This document shows, one piece after another, positions 16,448-22,730 of a stretch of DNA of 28,014 nt (the stretch's first letter is position 1; every line of letters starts with the position of its first letter). Location: NCBI GenBank assembly GCA_002396335.1, contig DGXN01000024.1, positions 10,646-38,659 of the forward strand. The letters are read 5' to 3'. The notes beneath the pieces are model-generated. The model was given only the letters and a program-made list of their open reading frames with translations, had not been told where the DNA came from and did no database searches. This stretch comes from Bacteroidales bacterium UBA4231. Its GTDB lineage: Bacteria > Bacteroidota > Bacteroidia > Bacteroidales > UBA932. Made by a program: the position numbers and the translations under genes.

Positions 16448-17301
16448 TGAAAAAGTTTTTCCTGTCCCTTGTCGCCTCCCTGGCCGTATTTACCGCCCTG
16501 GGCCAGAGCCAGATTGTCACCGAAAGCATCCAGAGCCGTTTTCTGGGCTGCGAACAGAACTACAACGTCTACCTTCCCGACGCTTACGACGCTTCCCGTT
16601 CCTATCCTGTGATTTATCTCCTGCACGGGCTCTGGGGCAATTACACCGACTGGGTTTCGGCCGGCGGGATGAAGGCCGTGGCGGACGAGCTGATCCTCAC
16701 CGGCGAGCTGGTCCCCGCCGTGATTGTCATGCCCAATGCCGGCGACCAGGACGTCCATAACTACCAGAACGGTTACTTCAATGTAAAGGACTGGCCTTAT
16801 GAGGATTTCTTTTTCCAGGAATTCCTCCCTGCCGTCGAGAAGAAGTATCATTGCGGCGGCAGCAAGGGCAGCCGGGCCATCATGGGCCTTTCGATGGGCG
16901 GCGGCGGATCCATCGTCTACGCCCAGCGCCATCCCGACCTGTTCTCCAGCGCTTACGGCATGAGCGCCTGGCTGGACAACAAGCACCGGGAAGTGCGCGG
17001 CGCCTCTGAGAATCCCCGGAGCAAACTCATTCTCACCGACCAGTCGGTCCGGGAACATTCGGCCGTGGACTTTATCGAAAAGGCCGACGCTGCCACCCTG
17101 GAGCAGTTGAAAACCGTGGAGTGGTTCCTCGACTGCGGCGATGATGACGGCCTCATGCCCCTTTCCGTCGACCTGCACCTGAAAATGAAACGGGCCGGTC
17201 TTCACAGCGAACTCCGCATCCGTAACGGCGCCCATACCTGGGAGTATTGGCACACCGCTCTCCGCCTCTCCCTTCCCTTTGCCAGCCGGAACTTCGAATA
17301 A
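16447..17301 (+). CDS. secreted alpha/beta-hydrolase, esterase D / feruloyl esterase type
   Basis: 284 aa with signal peptide (MKKFFLSLVASLAVFTALGQ). The fold opens with YNVYLPDAYDASRSYPVIYL and the oxyanion segment LLHGLWGNYTDW. The nucleophile elbow GLSMGG gives Ser149. The acid is one of Asp232-234 in DCGDDDGL. The base is His263 in GAHTWEYW. This is a complete triad of the CE1/esterase D type, which includes acetyl-xylan, feruloyl and S-formylglutathione esterases; the substrate cannot be read from the sequence. The signal peptide favours a periplasmic or extracellular carbohydrate ester over S-formylglutathione. It is coupled to pepP through a TAATG overlap. Confidence 0.88.
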   Translation: MKKFFLSLVASLAVFTALGQSQIVTESIQSRFLGCEQNYNVYLPDAYDASRSYPVIYLLHGLWGNYTDWVSAGGMKAVADELILTGELVPAVIVMPNAGDQDVHNYQNGYFNVKDWPYEDFFFQEFLPAVEKKYHCGGSKGSRAIMGLSMGGGGSIVYAQRHPDLFSSAYGMSAWLDNKHREVRGASENPRSKLILTDQSVREHSAVDFIEKADAATLEQLKTVEWFLDCGDDDGLMPLSVDLHLKMKRAGLHSELRIRNGAHTWEYWHTALRLSLPFASRNFE

Positions 17302-17313
17302 CAGGGATTACCC

Positions 17314-17799
17314 TCAGTCGGCGGCGACGTCGGCAAGGATGTTCTCGAGCTGGGCGCGGTCCATCTTGCCGTCAAAGCAGATGTAGGACACTTCGTTGTG
17401 GTCTTTGGACAGCATGACGAAGGAGTTGACGGTTTTCTCGTCTCCGACGGTGTACATCCGCATCACTTTGCCGTCTTCCTTGGCTTCCATGAGCAGCTCG
17501 TACTTCCCGCTGTCGATGAACTTGGTGACGTCGGCGTGGAGCTTGGCGCCCACGTCGGGGTTGGAGGTGCTGAGGATGTAGAATCCGGTCATGGATTTGA
17601 TGATGGCCGACAGGTTCACCTGCCCTTCCTGCACGTCGATGTTGGGCAGGCGGCCGATCAGGCGGAACATGGCCGGGGAGACGTAGACCGCCTCGGTGCC
17701 GGGAAGGTCGGAGTATTTGCTGTACAGTTGACGGCCGCTCTGGGCCAAGGCGGACACGCTCACGACGAGCATCGCCAGTATGATAACAAGTCTTTTCAT
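17314..17799 (-). CDS. DUF4252 protein (second copy)
   Basis: 161 aa with signal peptide (MKRLVIILAMLVVSVSALAQ). The C-terminal half, KYELLMEAKEDGKVMRMYTV then FVMLSKDHNEVSYICFDGKM, aligns by eye with the other DUF4252 protein at 18592-19080 (MELILEAKDEGDSVRIFGTE, IILYSRDGTLLITKGIIDVG). The two are paralogues bracketing a sigma/anti-sigma pair. ATG 17799 is used because a TTG two codons upstream adds nothing to the signal peptide. It overlaps the anti-sigma-like gene by ATGA. DUF4252 proteins are Bacteroidota envelope proteins of unknown function. Confidence 0.85.
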   Translation of the reverse strand: MKRLVIILAMLVVSVSALAQSGRQLYSKYSDLPGTEAVYVSPAMFRLIGRLPNIDVQEGQVNLSAIIKSMTGFYILSTSNPDVGAKLHADVTKFIDSGKYELLMEAKEDGKVMRMYTVGDEKTVNSFVMLSKDHNEVSYICFDGKMDRAQLENILADVAAD

Positions 17800-18131
17800 T
17801 TCCAATAGTTGTATTTGTCAATCAGGTTTTCTGCTTCATCGATTTTGAGGGCGGCTGACTGCACCGACCGGGACATCTGCCCCAGTGCCTGCTCGACGGC
17901 TGCGTAGGCCAGGTAGGGATCGTCAAAGGTGTCCTGCAGGGCTGCGGGCCGATGGGCGATACCCCAGCCTCCGAGGCCGATAAGTAAGGCCGCGGCGGCA
18001 GCGATGCCCCAGGTCGCGGTCCGGCGGGGCAGGCTGACGTGCAGGTCTTCGGGAACGGGGACGGTCTCGTCGGCCCCGATGGTCAGAAGGTCCTCTGCGG
18101 ACAGCTTTTCTATGTCTTGGATCCTTTTCAT
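17796..18131 (-). CDS. probable anti-sigma factor-like single-pass membrane protein
   Basis: 111 aa. A cytoplasmic N-terminal segment of about 38 residues (MKRIQDIEKLSAEDLLTIGA onward) is followed by one transmembrane helix (about 40-60, TWGIAAAAALLIGLGGWGIA). A periplasmic tail of about 50 residues ends EAENLIDKYNYWK. There is no zinc-binding anti-sigma motif. The anti-sigma role is inferred from its position: it starts inside the sigma gene stop (ATGA), directly downstream of it, and has the expected inside-helix-outside layout. It could instead be a short sensory membrane protein of the same cassette. Confidence 0.65.
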   Translation of the reverse strand: MKRIQDIEKLSAEDLLTIGADETVPVPEDLHVSLPRRTATWGIAAAAALLIGLGGWGIAHRPAALQDTFDDPYLAYAAVEQALGQMSRSVQSAALKIDEAENLIDKYNYWK

Positions 18132-18595
18132 GGTTTCAGTTTTTTACGTGCCAGGCTCACCTGGACGCGGATATTGATGGGACTGAGCCCTGTCTTTTCG
18201 CTGATCTGCCGGTAGGACATTCCGTCCACTACCCGCATTTTCAAGAGTTTCTGCTGACTCTCCGGGAGGTCGCGGATCTGCCGGAGCACGGCCTGCAGCG
18301 ATTCCCTGGTTTCCAGTTCCCGGTCCGGAGGGTCTTTGGAGGACGGCTGCTCCGGGAGCGGTCCGGAAGGCCGGCGAGCGCGGATGCGGTCGATGCACAG
18401 GTTCCGCAGCAGCAGCGACCCGTATGCGGCCGGGTCCCGGATCAGGTCCAGGTGGTCCCGGAGGTTCCACAGTTTCAGGTACAACTCCTGTACAGCGTCC
18501 TTTGCATCGGATTCATTCTCCAGGATGTAGTAGGCGACGCGGTAGAATCGGCCCTGAAGGGGAAGCCACTCGGTATGGAACCGGCTTTCTGTCAT
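18128..18595 (-). CDS. ECF-type RNA polymerase sigma factor
   Basis: 155 aa, short but complete for the ECF group. Region 2 is RFYRVAYYILENESDAKDAV followed by QELYLKLW, and region 4 is LPESQQKLLKMRVVDGMSYR followed by QISEKTGLSPINIRVQVSLA. These are the two domains that bind the -10 and -35 elements. The linker is Pro-rich (PSGPLPEQPSSKDPPDRE). The start overlaps the stop of the upstream DUF4252 gene, and its own stop overlaps the anti-sigma-like gene, both as ATGA. It probably controls its own operon and envelope genes; the target promoter is unknown. Confidence 0.92.
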   Translation of the reverse strand: MTESRFHTEWLPLQGRFYRVAYYILENESDAKDAVQELYLKLWNLRDHLDLIRDPAAYGSLLLRNLCIDRIRARRPSGPLPEQPSSKDPPDRELETRESLQAVLRQIRDLPESQQKLLKMRVVDGMSYRQISEKTGLSPINIRVQVSLARKKLKP

Positions 18596-19080
18596 TGCGC
18601 CATGTCCGCCAGAGAGCCCAGCTGCCCGACGTCAATGATTCCTTTAGTAATCAGCAGGGTGCCATCCCGGCTGTAAAGGATGATGTCGCGGATCCGGTCG
18701 CCGTCTTCGGTGCCGAAGATGCGTACGGAGTCGCCTTCATCTTTGGCTTCCAGGATCAGTTCCATGTCGGAGAGGATCGTTTCCACTTGGGCCCCAAAGG
18801 CTTTCTTCCTGTCCTCGGAAGTATCTTCGAAGTCAATGATGGTGAGGCTTTTGACCCCTTTGAGAGCCTGGAGGGTGGCGCGGTCTTCAGCATCCAGGTC
18901 GCCGGAAACGTTCATAACCCCGCGCATCAGGCTCAAGCCCAGACGGCCGATGGAAACCATCTCAAAACCCTCCACGTTCTTGTACTGACGGGCCAGTTTC
19001 TCGAGTTTTTTCGGCGGACCGGCTACTACGCTCAGGGCGGTAGTCAGGATAAGCAATAATGTAACAATCGTCTTTTTCAT
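18592..19080 (-). CDS. DUF4252 protein (first copy, operon leader)
   Basis: 162 aa. ATG 19080 gives signal peptide MKKTIVTLLLILTTALSVVAG. The open frame continues 32 codons further upstream but has no coding character there. The mature protein contains VEGFEMVSIGRLGLSLMRGV, then ALKGVKSLTIIDFED and MELILEAKDEGDSVRIFGTE, typical of DUF4252. It is first of the four-gene cassette and overlaps the sigma gene by four bases. Probably periplasmic; as a signal-peptide protein made together with a sigma/anti-sigma pair it may be part of the signal or its output. Function not established. Confidence 0.88.
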   Translation of the reverse strand: MKKTIVTLLLILTTALSVVAGPPKKLEKLARQYKNVEGFEMVSIGRLGLSLMRGVMNVSGDLDAEDRATLQALKGVKSLTIIDFEDTSEDRKKAFGAQVETILSDMELILEAKDEGDSVRIFGTEDGDRIRDIILYSRDGTLLITKGIIDVGQLGSLADMAQ

Positions 19081-19420
19081 TTCTGTTCTCAAGCGCTTGC
19101 AAATAATAGACGAAAGTGGCCCGGAAATGTTAAAAAGAAAAATACAACTGCTTTCTAAGGACAAGATGTATGGCATCCGTGTGAATCATCGTAAGGCGCT
19201 CATTTTCAAAACGATAATTTGCTGCATATTCTGTGCCAGTCTCCAACTCGGAAGCGGTTCTTTTCATCTCAAACAACTTCTCTCCATCGGCGCTGGCCCT
19301 CACCTCCACCGCTGCTGATGCACATACAGTGTATGTACACACAATGGGGGCAAATCTTGGCGCAGGTGCCTGGCTTCTATCATAAAAGCGTGGACAGTAA
19401 GTGGTTGATTCTGAGCTGTT

Positions 19421-19463
19421 TCCTGAAATCGCCTACGGCAAAAAGCCGGAGGCGATTTCAGGA
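19421..19463. repeat. long imperfect hairpin
   Basis: TCCTGAAATCGCCT (19421-19434) is perfectly complementary to AGGCGATTTCAGGA (19450-19463). Inside, after one A/G mismatch, CGGC (19436-19439) pairs with GCCG (19445-19448) around an AAAAA loop. That makes 18 base pairs with one mismatch. No T-run follows on either strand, so it is not an ordinary intrinsic terminator. Confidence 0.8.
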
Positions 19464-19549
19464 TCTTGCTGACAGTCAAATACTTAAGTGCCACGAGGGT
19501 TGGCTCCCCAACTGGAAAGTCATCCGCATCGGAACATGGCTCCGAGCAC

Positions 19550-19578
19550 AAAAAACAGCCAATGACTCAGTGTCCGGC
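19550..19578 (-). terminator. possible weak terminator after pyrH
   Basis: On the minus strand, GCCGG (19578-19574) can pair with TTGGC (19562-19558) through three G-C and two G-U pairs, followed two bases later by six T (19555-19550). It lies just after the pyrH stop at 19589. The stem is weak, so this is tentative. Confidence 0.35.
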
Positions 19579-19588
19579 GTTCCGCGGC

Positions 19589-20293
19589 TTACGGATGCAC
19601 CAGGGTGCCCACTTTTTCGCCGCCAAGGAGACGGGTCAGGTTGCCGGTGGCGTTCATGTCGAAGACGATGATGGGCATGGCACCGTCCTGGCACAGGGCG
19701 TAGGCGGTCTGGTCCATCACTTTCAGGTGCTTGGAGATGGCCTCGTCAAAAGAGAGTTCAGCATATTTACGGGCCGACGGATCTTTCTCCGGGTCGGCGG
19801 TGTAGACACCGTCCACGCGGGTGCCTTTCAGCAAGGCATCAGCGCCGATTTCGAGGGCACGGAGGGCGGCGCCGCTGTCGGTGGTGAAGAAGGGGTTGCC
19901 GGTGCCGCCGGCGATCAGGGCCACGCCGCCTTCCTCGAGGACTTTTACGGCGTCATCCCGCATATAGTATTTGGCGATGGGTTCCATGGGGGTGGAGGTG
20001 AACACGACGGCGTTTACGCCTTCGGCCTTGATGAACATGGAAAGGGCCAGGGAATTGATGACGGTGGCCAGCATGCCCATTTTGTCTCCGTCTACGCGGT
20101 CGAAGCCTTTTCCGACGCCCTGAAGGCCGCGGAAGATGTTTCCGCCGCCGTTCACGATGGCAATCTGGAGGCCCGCTTTGGCGGCCGATGCGATTTCCTT
20201 TGCATATTTTTCCAGCCAGGCCGTATCAAGGCCTTTTCCGACGGGGCCGCCGAGGCTTTCTCCGCTGAGTTTCAGAAGAACACGTTTATACAT
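19589..20293 (-). CDS. pyrH: UMP kinase
   Basis: 234 aa, standard length. Bacterial UMP kinase of the amino-acid-kinase fold, making UDP from UMP. Visible marks are LLKLSGESLGG at the N-terminus (phosphate-binding Lys and Gly), IAIVNGGGNIFRG, INSLALSMFIKAEGV, LIAGGTGNPFFTTDSGAALR, and DGVYTADPEKDPSARKY, all typical of PyrH. The gene stands alone here, without the tsf/rpsB or frr neighbours often seen in other bacteria. It is divergent from sdhC, with a -7 box at 20324-20317. Confidence 0.96.
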   Translation of the reverse strand: MYKRVLLKLSGESLGGPVGKGLDTAWLEKYAKEIASAAKAGLQIAIVNGGGNIFRGLQGVGKGFDRVDGDKMGMLATVINSLALSMFIKAEGVNAVVFTSTPMEPIAKYYMRDDAVKVLEEGGVALIAGGTGNPFFTTDSGAALRALEIGADALLKGTRVDGVYTADPEKDPSARKYAELSFDEAISKHLKVMDQTAYALCQDGAMPIIVFDMNATGNLTRLLGGEKVGTLVHP

Positions 20294-20316
20294 AGTTTTT
20301 ACCGATTATTCCGTAA

Positions 20317-20324
20317 CAAAAGTA
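20317..20324 (-). promoter_or_regulatory. candidate -7 box for pyrH
   Basis: The minus strand reads TACTTTTG, an exact TAnnTTTG, 23 nt upstream of the pyrH ATG. Confidence 0.55.
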
Positions 20325-20357
20325 TCGAAATAGTGGGAGAATTCCAAGAAAGATTCC

Positions 20358-20365
20358 TATATTTG
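20358..20365 (+). promoter_or_regulatory. candidate -7 box for sdhC
   Basis: TATATTTG, an exact TAnnTTTG, 30 nt upstream of the sdhC ATG. The -33 element is not clear. Confidence 0.55.
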
Positions 20366-20395
20366 CATACTTGAATACTAACTAAGCAAACTATA

Positions 20396-21157
20396 ATGGC
20401 TAATTTCCTGACCTCTTCTATCGGTAAGAAGTTTATCCAGAGTGTCTCTGGCGCATTCCTGGTTATTTTCCTCCTCCTTCACGGAACCATCAATTTCTTT
20501 TCTGTCATCGACTCCCTGAAGGGGCAGTTCGGCAAGGTGGCGGCAGATAACATGCCCTATACCCACGGAGACGGCTGGTTCCAGCTGGGCTGCGACTTTA
20601 TGTCCTCCCCGGTTGTGGACATCATGGTCCCCATCCTGGCCCTGGGCATTCTGATCCATATCCTTTACGGCTGCTGGCTCAGCTATGAGAACCTCAAGCG
20701 CCGCGGCGGCCTCAAACGTTACGAGGTAGCCTCCAAAGCCAAGAACGACAGTTGGAGCGCCAAGAACATGGCTGTCCTGGGTGTCGTCATCCTGGGCTTC
20801 CTAGCCTTCCATCTCACCCACTTCTGGGCCAAGATGCAGCTGCAGGAATTCATGGGCGGAGAAGCCGAGAATCCCTACTACCTGCTTATCGCCACGTTCC
20901 GCAACTGGTGGGTCCTCGCCCTGTACATCGTCTGGTTCATCGCCATCTGGCTGCATCTGAACCACGGTTTCTGGAGCATGTTCCAGACCATCGGCTGGAA
21001 TAACAAGAAGTGGCTGAAGCGCCTGAAAGTGATCGGCGCCATCGTGGCCACCCTCATTATCCTCCTGTTCGTGTGCACGGCCGTCAATGCCTACATCGAG
21101 GCCAACTGCGTCACCGCGTCGGCCCAGTACACGGCCCCGCTGCTCACAAGATTATAA
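20396..21157 (+). CDS. sdhC: succinate dehydrogenase / fumarate reductase cytochrome b subunit (b558 type)
   Basis: 253 aa. Integral membrane subunit that carries heme and the quinone site and anchors the SdhAB/FrdAB flavoprotein and iron-sulfur subunits. Five hydrophobic helices are visible. Several helices carry histidines that fit heme ligation in the diheme b558 family: LLLHGTINFF, LGILIHILYG, FLAFHLTHFW and IAIWLHLNHGFWSMFQ. The opening SSIGKKFIQSVSGAFLVIFL is typical of the Bacteroidota proteins. The genes for subunits A and B, which usually follow in one operon in this phylum, are absent. The next element is the trp leader. Confidence 0.93.
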   Translation: MANFLTSSIGKKFIQSVSGAFLVIFLLLHGTINFFSVIDSLKGQFGKVAADNMPYTHGDGWFQLGCDFMSSPVVDIMVPILALGILIHILYGCWLSYENLKRRGGLKRYEVASKAKNDSWSAKNMAVLGVVILGFLAFHLTHFWAKMQLQEFMGGEAENPYYLLIATFRNWWVLALYIVWFIAIWLHLNHGFWSMFQTIGWNNKKWLKRLKVIGAIVATLIILLFVCTAVNAYIEANCVTASAQYTAPLLTRL

Positions 21158-21164
21158 TATTTTT

Positions 21165-21196
21165 CTTGCATTTGTAGTTTTTATTCCACATCTTTG
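21165..21196 (+). promoter_or_regulatory. candidate promoter for the trp leader-trpB transcript
   Basis: CTTG (21165-21168), 20 nt spacer, CATCTTTG (21189-21196), one mismatch to TAnnTTTG. Transcription from here would start only a few bases before the leader-peptide ATG at 21205. The leader RNA might alternatively come from read-through of sdhC, as no terminator is visible between the two. Confidence 0.4.
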
Positions 21197-21204
21197 CGGA
21201 AGAT

Positions 21205-21252
21205 ATGAAACAGAACATGGTCAATAACAACTGGTGGCGCCTTGCAGCATAG
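21205..21252 (+). CDS. trpL: tryptophan leader peptide (MKQNMVNNNWWRLAA)
   Basis: A 15-residue open frame with two adjacent Trp codons (21232-21237) and a TAG stop at 21250-21252. It is placed just upstream of competing RNA stems and a tryptophan synthase gene. GGAAG at 21198-21202 could serve as a ribosome site, but it is only two bases from the first ATG; the second ATG at 21217 would give MVNNNWWRLAA. Tandem Trp codons in such a short frame, at this exact place, are the hallmark of a ribosome-mediated attenuator. When tryptophanyl-tRNA is scarce the ribosome should pause here. The peptide itself presumably has no other role. Confidence 0.88.
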   Translation: MKQNMVNNNWWRLAA

Positions 21253-21316
21253 AAACTGTAAGTCGCTTCACCGTAGTTATTCCCATACATAGTAAAGGTG
21301 GCCTGCTGACTTACAG
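21241..21316 (+). promoter_or_regulatory. trp attenuator: mutually exclusive leader RNA pairings
   Basis: Segment 1, CTTGCAG (21241-21247), can pair with CTGTAAG (21256-21262) through seven pairs including one G-U. Segment 2, CTGTAAGTC (21256-21264), is also perfectly complementary to GACTTACAG (21308-21316), which covers the loop and both inner ends of the terminator hairpin. A ribosome paused on the Trp codons, three bases before segment 1, would cover segment 1. Segment 2 would then be free to break the terminator. A ribosome reaching the stop codon would mask segment 2 and let the terminator form. The pairings are seen directly; the mechanism is inferred from the classical trp model. Confidence 0.82.
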
Positions 21317-21334
21317 CAGGCCACACTTTTTTTT
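21298..21334 (+). terminator. attenuator terminator before trpB
   Basis: An 11-bp perfect stem, GTGGCCTGCTG (21298-21308) with CAGCAGGCCAC (21314-21324), loop ACTTA, then AC and eight T. It lies 31 bp before the trpB ATG, so transcription ends before the gene unless the antiterminator forms. Confidence 0.93.
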
Positions 21335-21365
21335 ATTGCGGACAATCACTTAACAAATTCATATT

Positions 21366-22730
21366 ATGAAACAGAAAAAGTACCTCCTTCCGGAATCCGA
21401 GATTCCCACTCATTTCTTCAACATCCAGGCGGTGATGCCCAACAAGCCCCTCCCTTTCCTGAATCCCGCCACCAAAGAGCCCCTGAAGCCGGAAGACCTG
21501 TTTCCGGTCTTCGTGGAAGAATGTGCCCGTCAGGAACTCAATCAGACGGATGAGTGGATCCCCATCCCGGAGCCGGTCCGTCAGCAGTATGCGTCGTACC
21601 GCTGCACCCCGCTCGTGCGCGCCTATGAGCTGGAGGAGGCCCTGGGCACGCCGGCCCACATCTTCTTCAAGAATGAGAGCGTGAGCCCCGCCGGAAGCCA
21701 CAAGCTGAACAGCGCCCTGGCGCAGGCTTACTATGCCAAGGAGCAGGGAATCACCAACATTACCACGGAGACCGGCGCCGGCCAGTGGGGCGGTGCGCTA
21801 AGCTATGCTGCCAAGAAATTCGGCCTGGACTGCGCGGTGTATATGGTGAAGGTCAGCTATAACCAGAAGCCGTACCGCCGTTCCATCATGCAGACCTTCG
21901 GTGCCGCTATCACTGCTTCCCCGTCCATGTCCACCCGTGCCGGCAAGGACATCCTGACCCGGAATCCCAACGACCAGGGTTCGCTGGGCTGCGCCATTTC
22001 CGAGGCCATCGAGCTGGCTCTCACGACGCCCAACTGCAAATATACCCTGGGCTCCGTCCTCAATCATGTCTGCCTGCACCAGAGCGTCATCGGCCTGGAG
22101 GCGGAGAAACAGATGGCCCTTGCAGGAGAGTATCCGGACATCGTGATCGGCTGCTTCGGCGGCGGTTCCAACTTCTCCGGCATTGCGTTCCCCTTCATGC
22201 GCCACAACATCCAGGACGGCAAGAAGACCCGTTTCATTGCCGCCGAGCCGGCCAGCTGCCCCAAACTCACCCGCGGAAAGTTTGAATACGACTTCGGAGA
22301 CGAGGCCGGCATGACTCCGCTGCTCCCCATGTTCACCCTGGGTCACACTTTCAAGCCTGCCACCATCCATGCCGGCGGTCTGCGCTACCACGGCGCCGGT
22401 GTCATCCTTTCTCAGCTGATGAAAGACGGGTTCATGGAAGCGGTCGACCTTCAGCAGACGGAGACCTTCAAGGCCGGCGTCCTTTTCGCCCAGACCGAAG
22501 GCATCATCCCCGCTCCGGAAAGCTGCCACGCCATTGCGGCTACCATCCGGGAGGCGCTCAAGTGCAAGGAGACCGGTGAGCAGAAGACCATCCTGTTCAA
22601 CCTCTCCGGCCATGGTTTCGTGGATATGAGCGCGTACGACCAGTACATCTCCGGCGAGCTGCAGGACTACAAGCTCACGGACGAGGAACTGTCAAAGTAT
22701 ATCAAGAGTGCCGACGCCCTGAACGGCTAG
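21366..22730 (+). CDS. trpB: tryptophan synthase beta chain, TrpB2 type
   Basis: 454 aa, longer than the roughly 400 aa TrpB1 of trp operons and matching the TrpB2 branch. PLP-dependent condensation of indole and serine. The internal aldimine Lys is Lys113 in SPAGSHKLNSAL. The catalytic Glu is Glu135 in TETGAGQWGGAL. The PLP-phosphate loop is CFGGGSNFSG (265-269). The N-terminal extension MKQKKYLLPESEIPTHFFNI and the segment VKVSYNQKPYRRSIMQTFGA are typical of TrpB2. No trpA or other trp gene is in the window. Expression is apparently controlled by the Trp-codon attenuator upstream, which supports a biosynthetic or indole-salvage role. Its TAG overlaps the thiN stop in the tetranucleotide CTAG. 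Confidence 0.94.
   Translation: MKQKKYLLPESEIPTHFFNIQAVMPNKPLPFLNPATKEPLKPEDLFPVFVEECARQELNQTDEWIPIPEPVRQQYASYRCTPLVRAYELEEALGTPAHIFFKNESVSPAGSHKLNSALAQAYYAKEQGITNITTETGAGQWGGALSYAAKKFGLDCAVYMVKVSYNQKPYRRSIMQTFGAAITASPSMSTRAGKDILTRNPNDQGSLGCAISEAIELALTTPNCKYTLGSVLNHVCLHQSVIGLEAEKQMALAGEYPDIVIGCFGGGSNFSGIAFPFMRHNIQDGKKTRFIAAEPASCPKLTRGKFEYDFGDEAGMTPLLPMFTLGHTFKPATIHAGGLRYHGAGVILSQLMKDGFMEAVDLQQTETFKAGVLFAQTEGIIPAPESCHAIAATIREALKCKETGEQKTILFNLSGHGFVDMSAYDQYISGELQDYKLTDEELSKYIKSADALNG

Larger units (their letters stand above)
19081..19588. other. non-coding gap between the sigma operon and pyrH
   Basis: 508 bp without a convincing gene. Short open frames occur on both strands but start at non-ATG codons or lack recognisable content. 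The base composition is visibly lower in GC than the neighbouring genes, especially at 19100-19260 and near 19320-19345. The stretch holds one strong hairpin (19421-19463), a small inverted repeat ACATAC/GTATGT near 19322-19336, and a possible weak terminator of pyrH at its right end. It should also contain the promoter of the sigma operon, but I see no exact TAnnTTTG box upstream of 19080. Confidence 0.6.

Noticed and set aside
19130..19342. Possible small protein of 70 residues on the minus strand
   Set aside because: Starts with GTG inside a small inverted repeat, no promoter or partner gene, no known family. Kept only as a remark on the gap.
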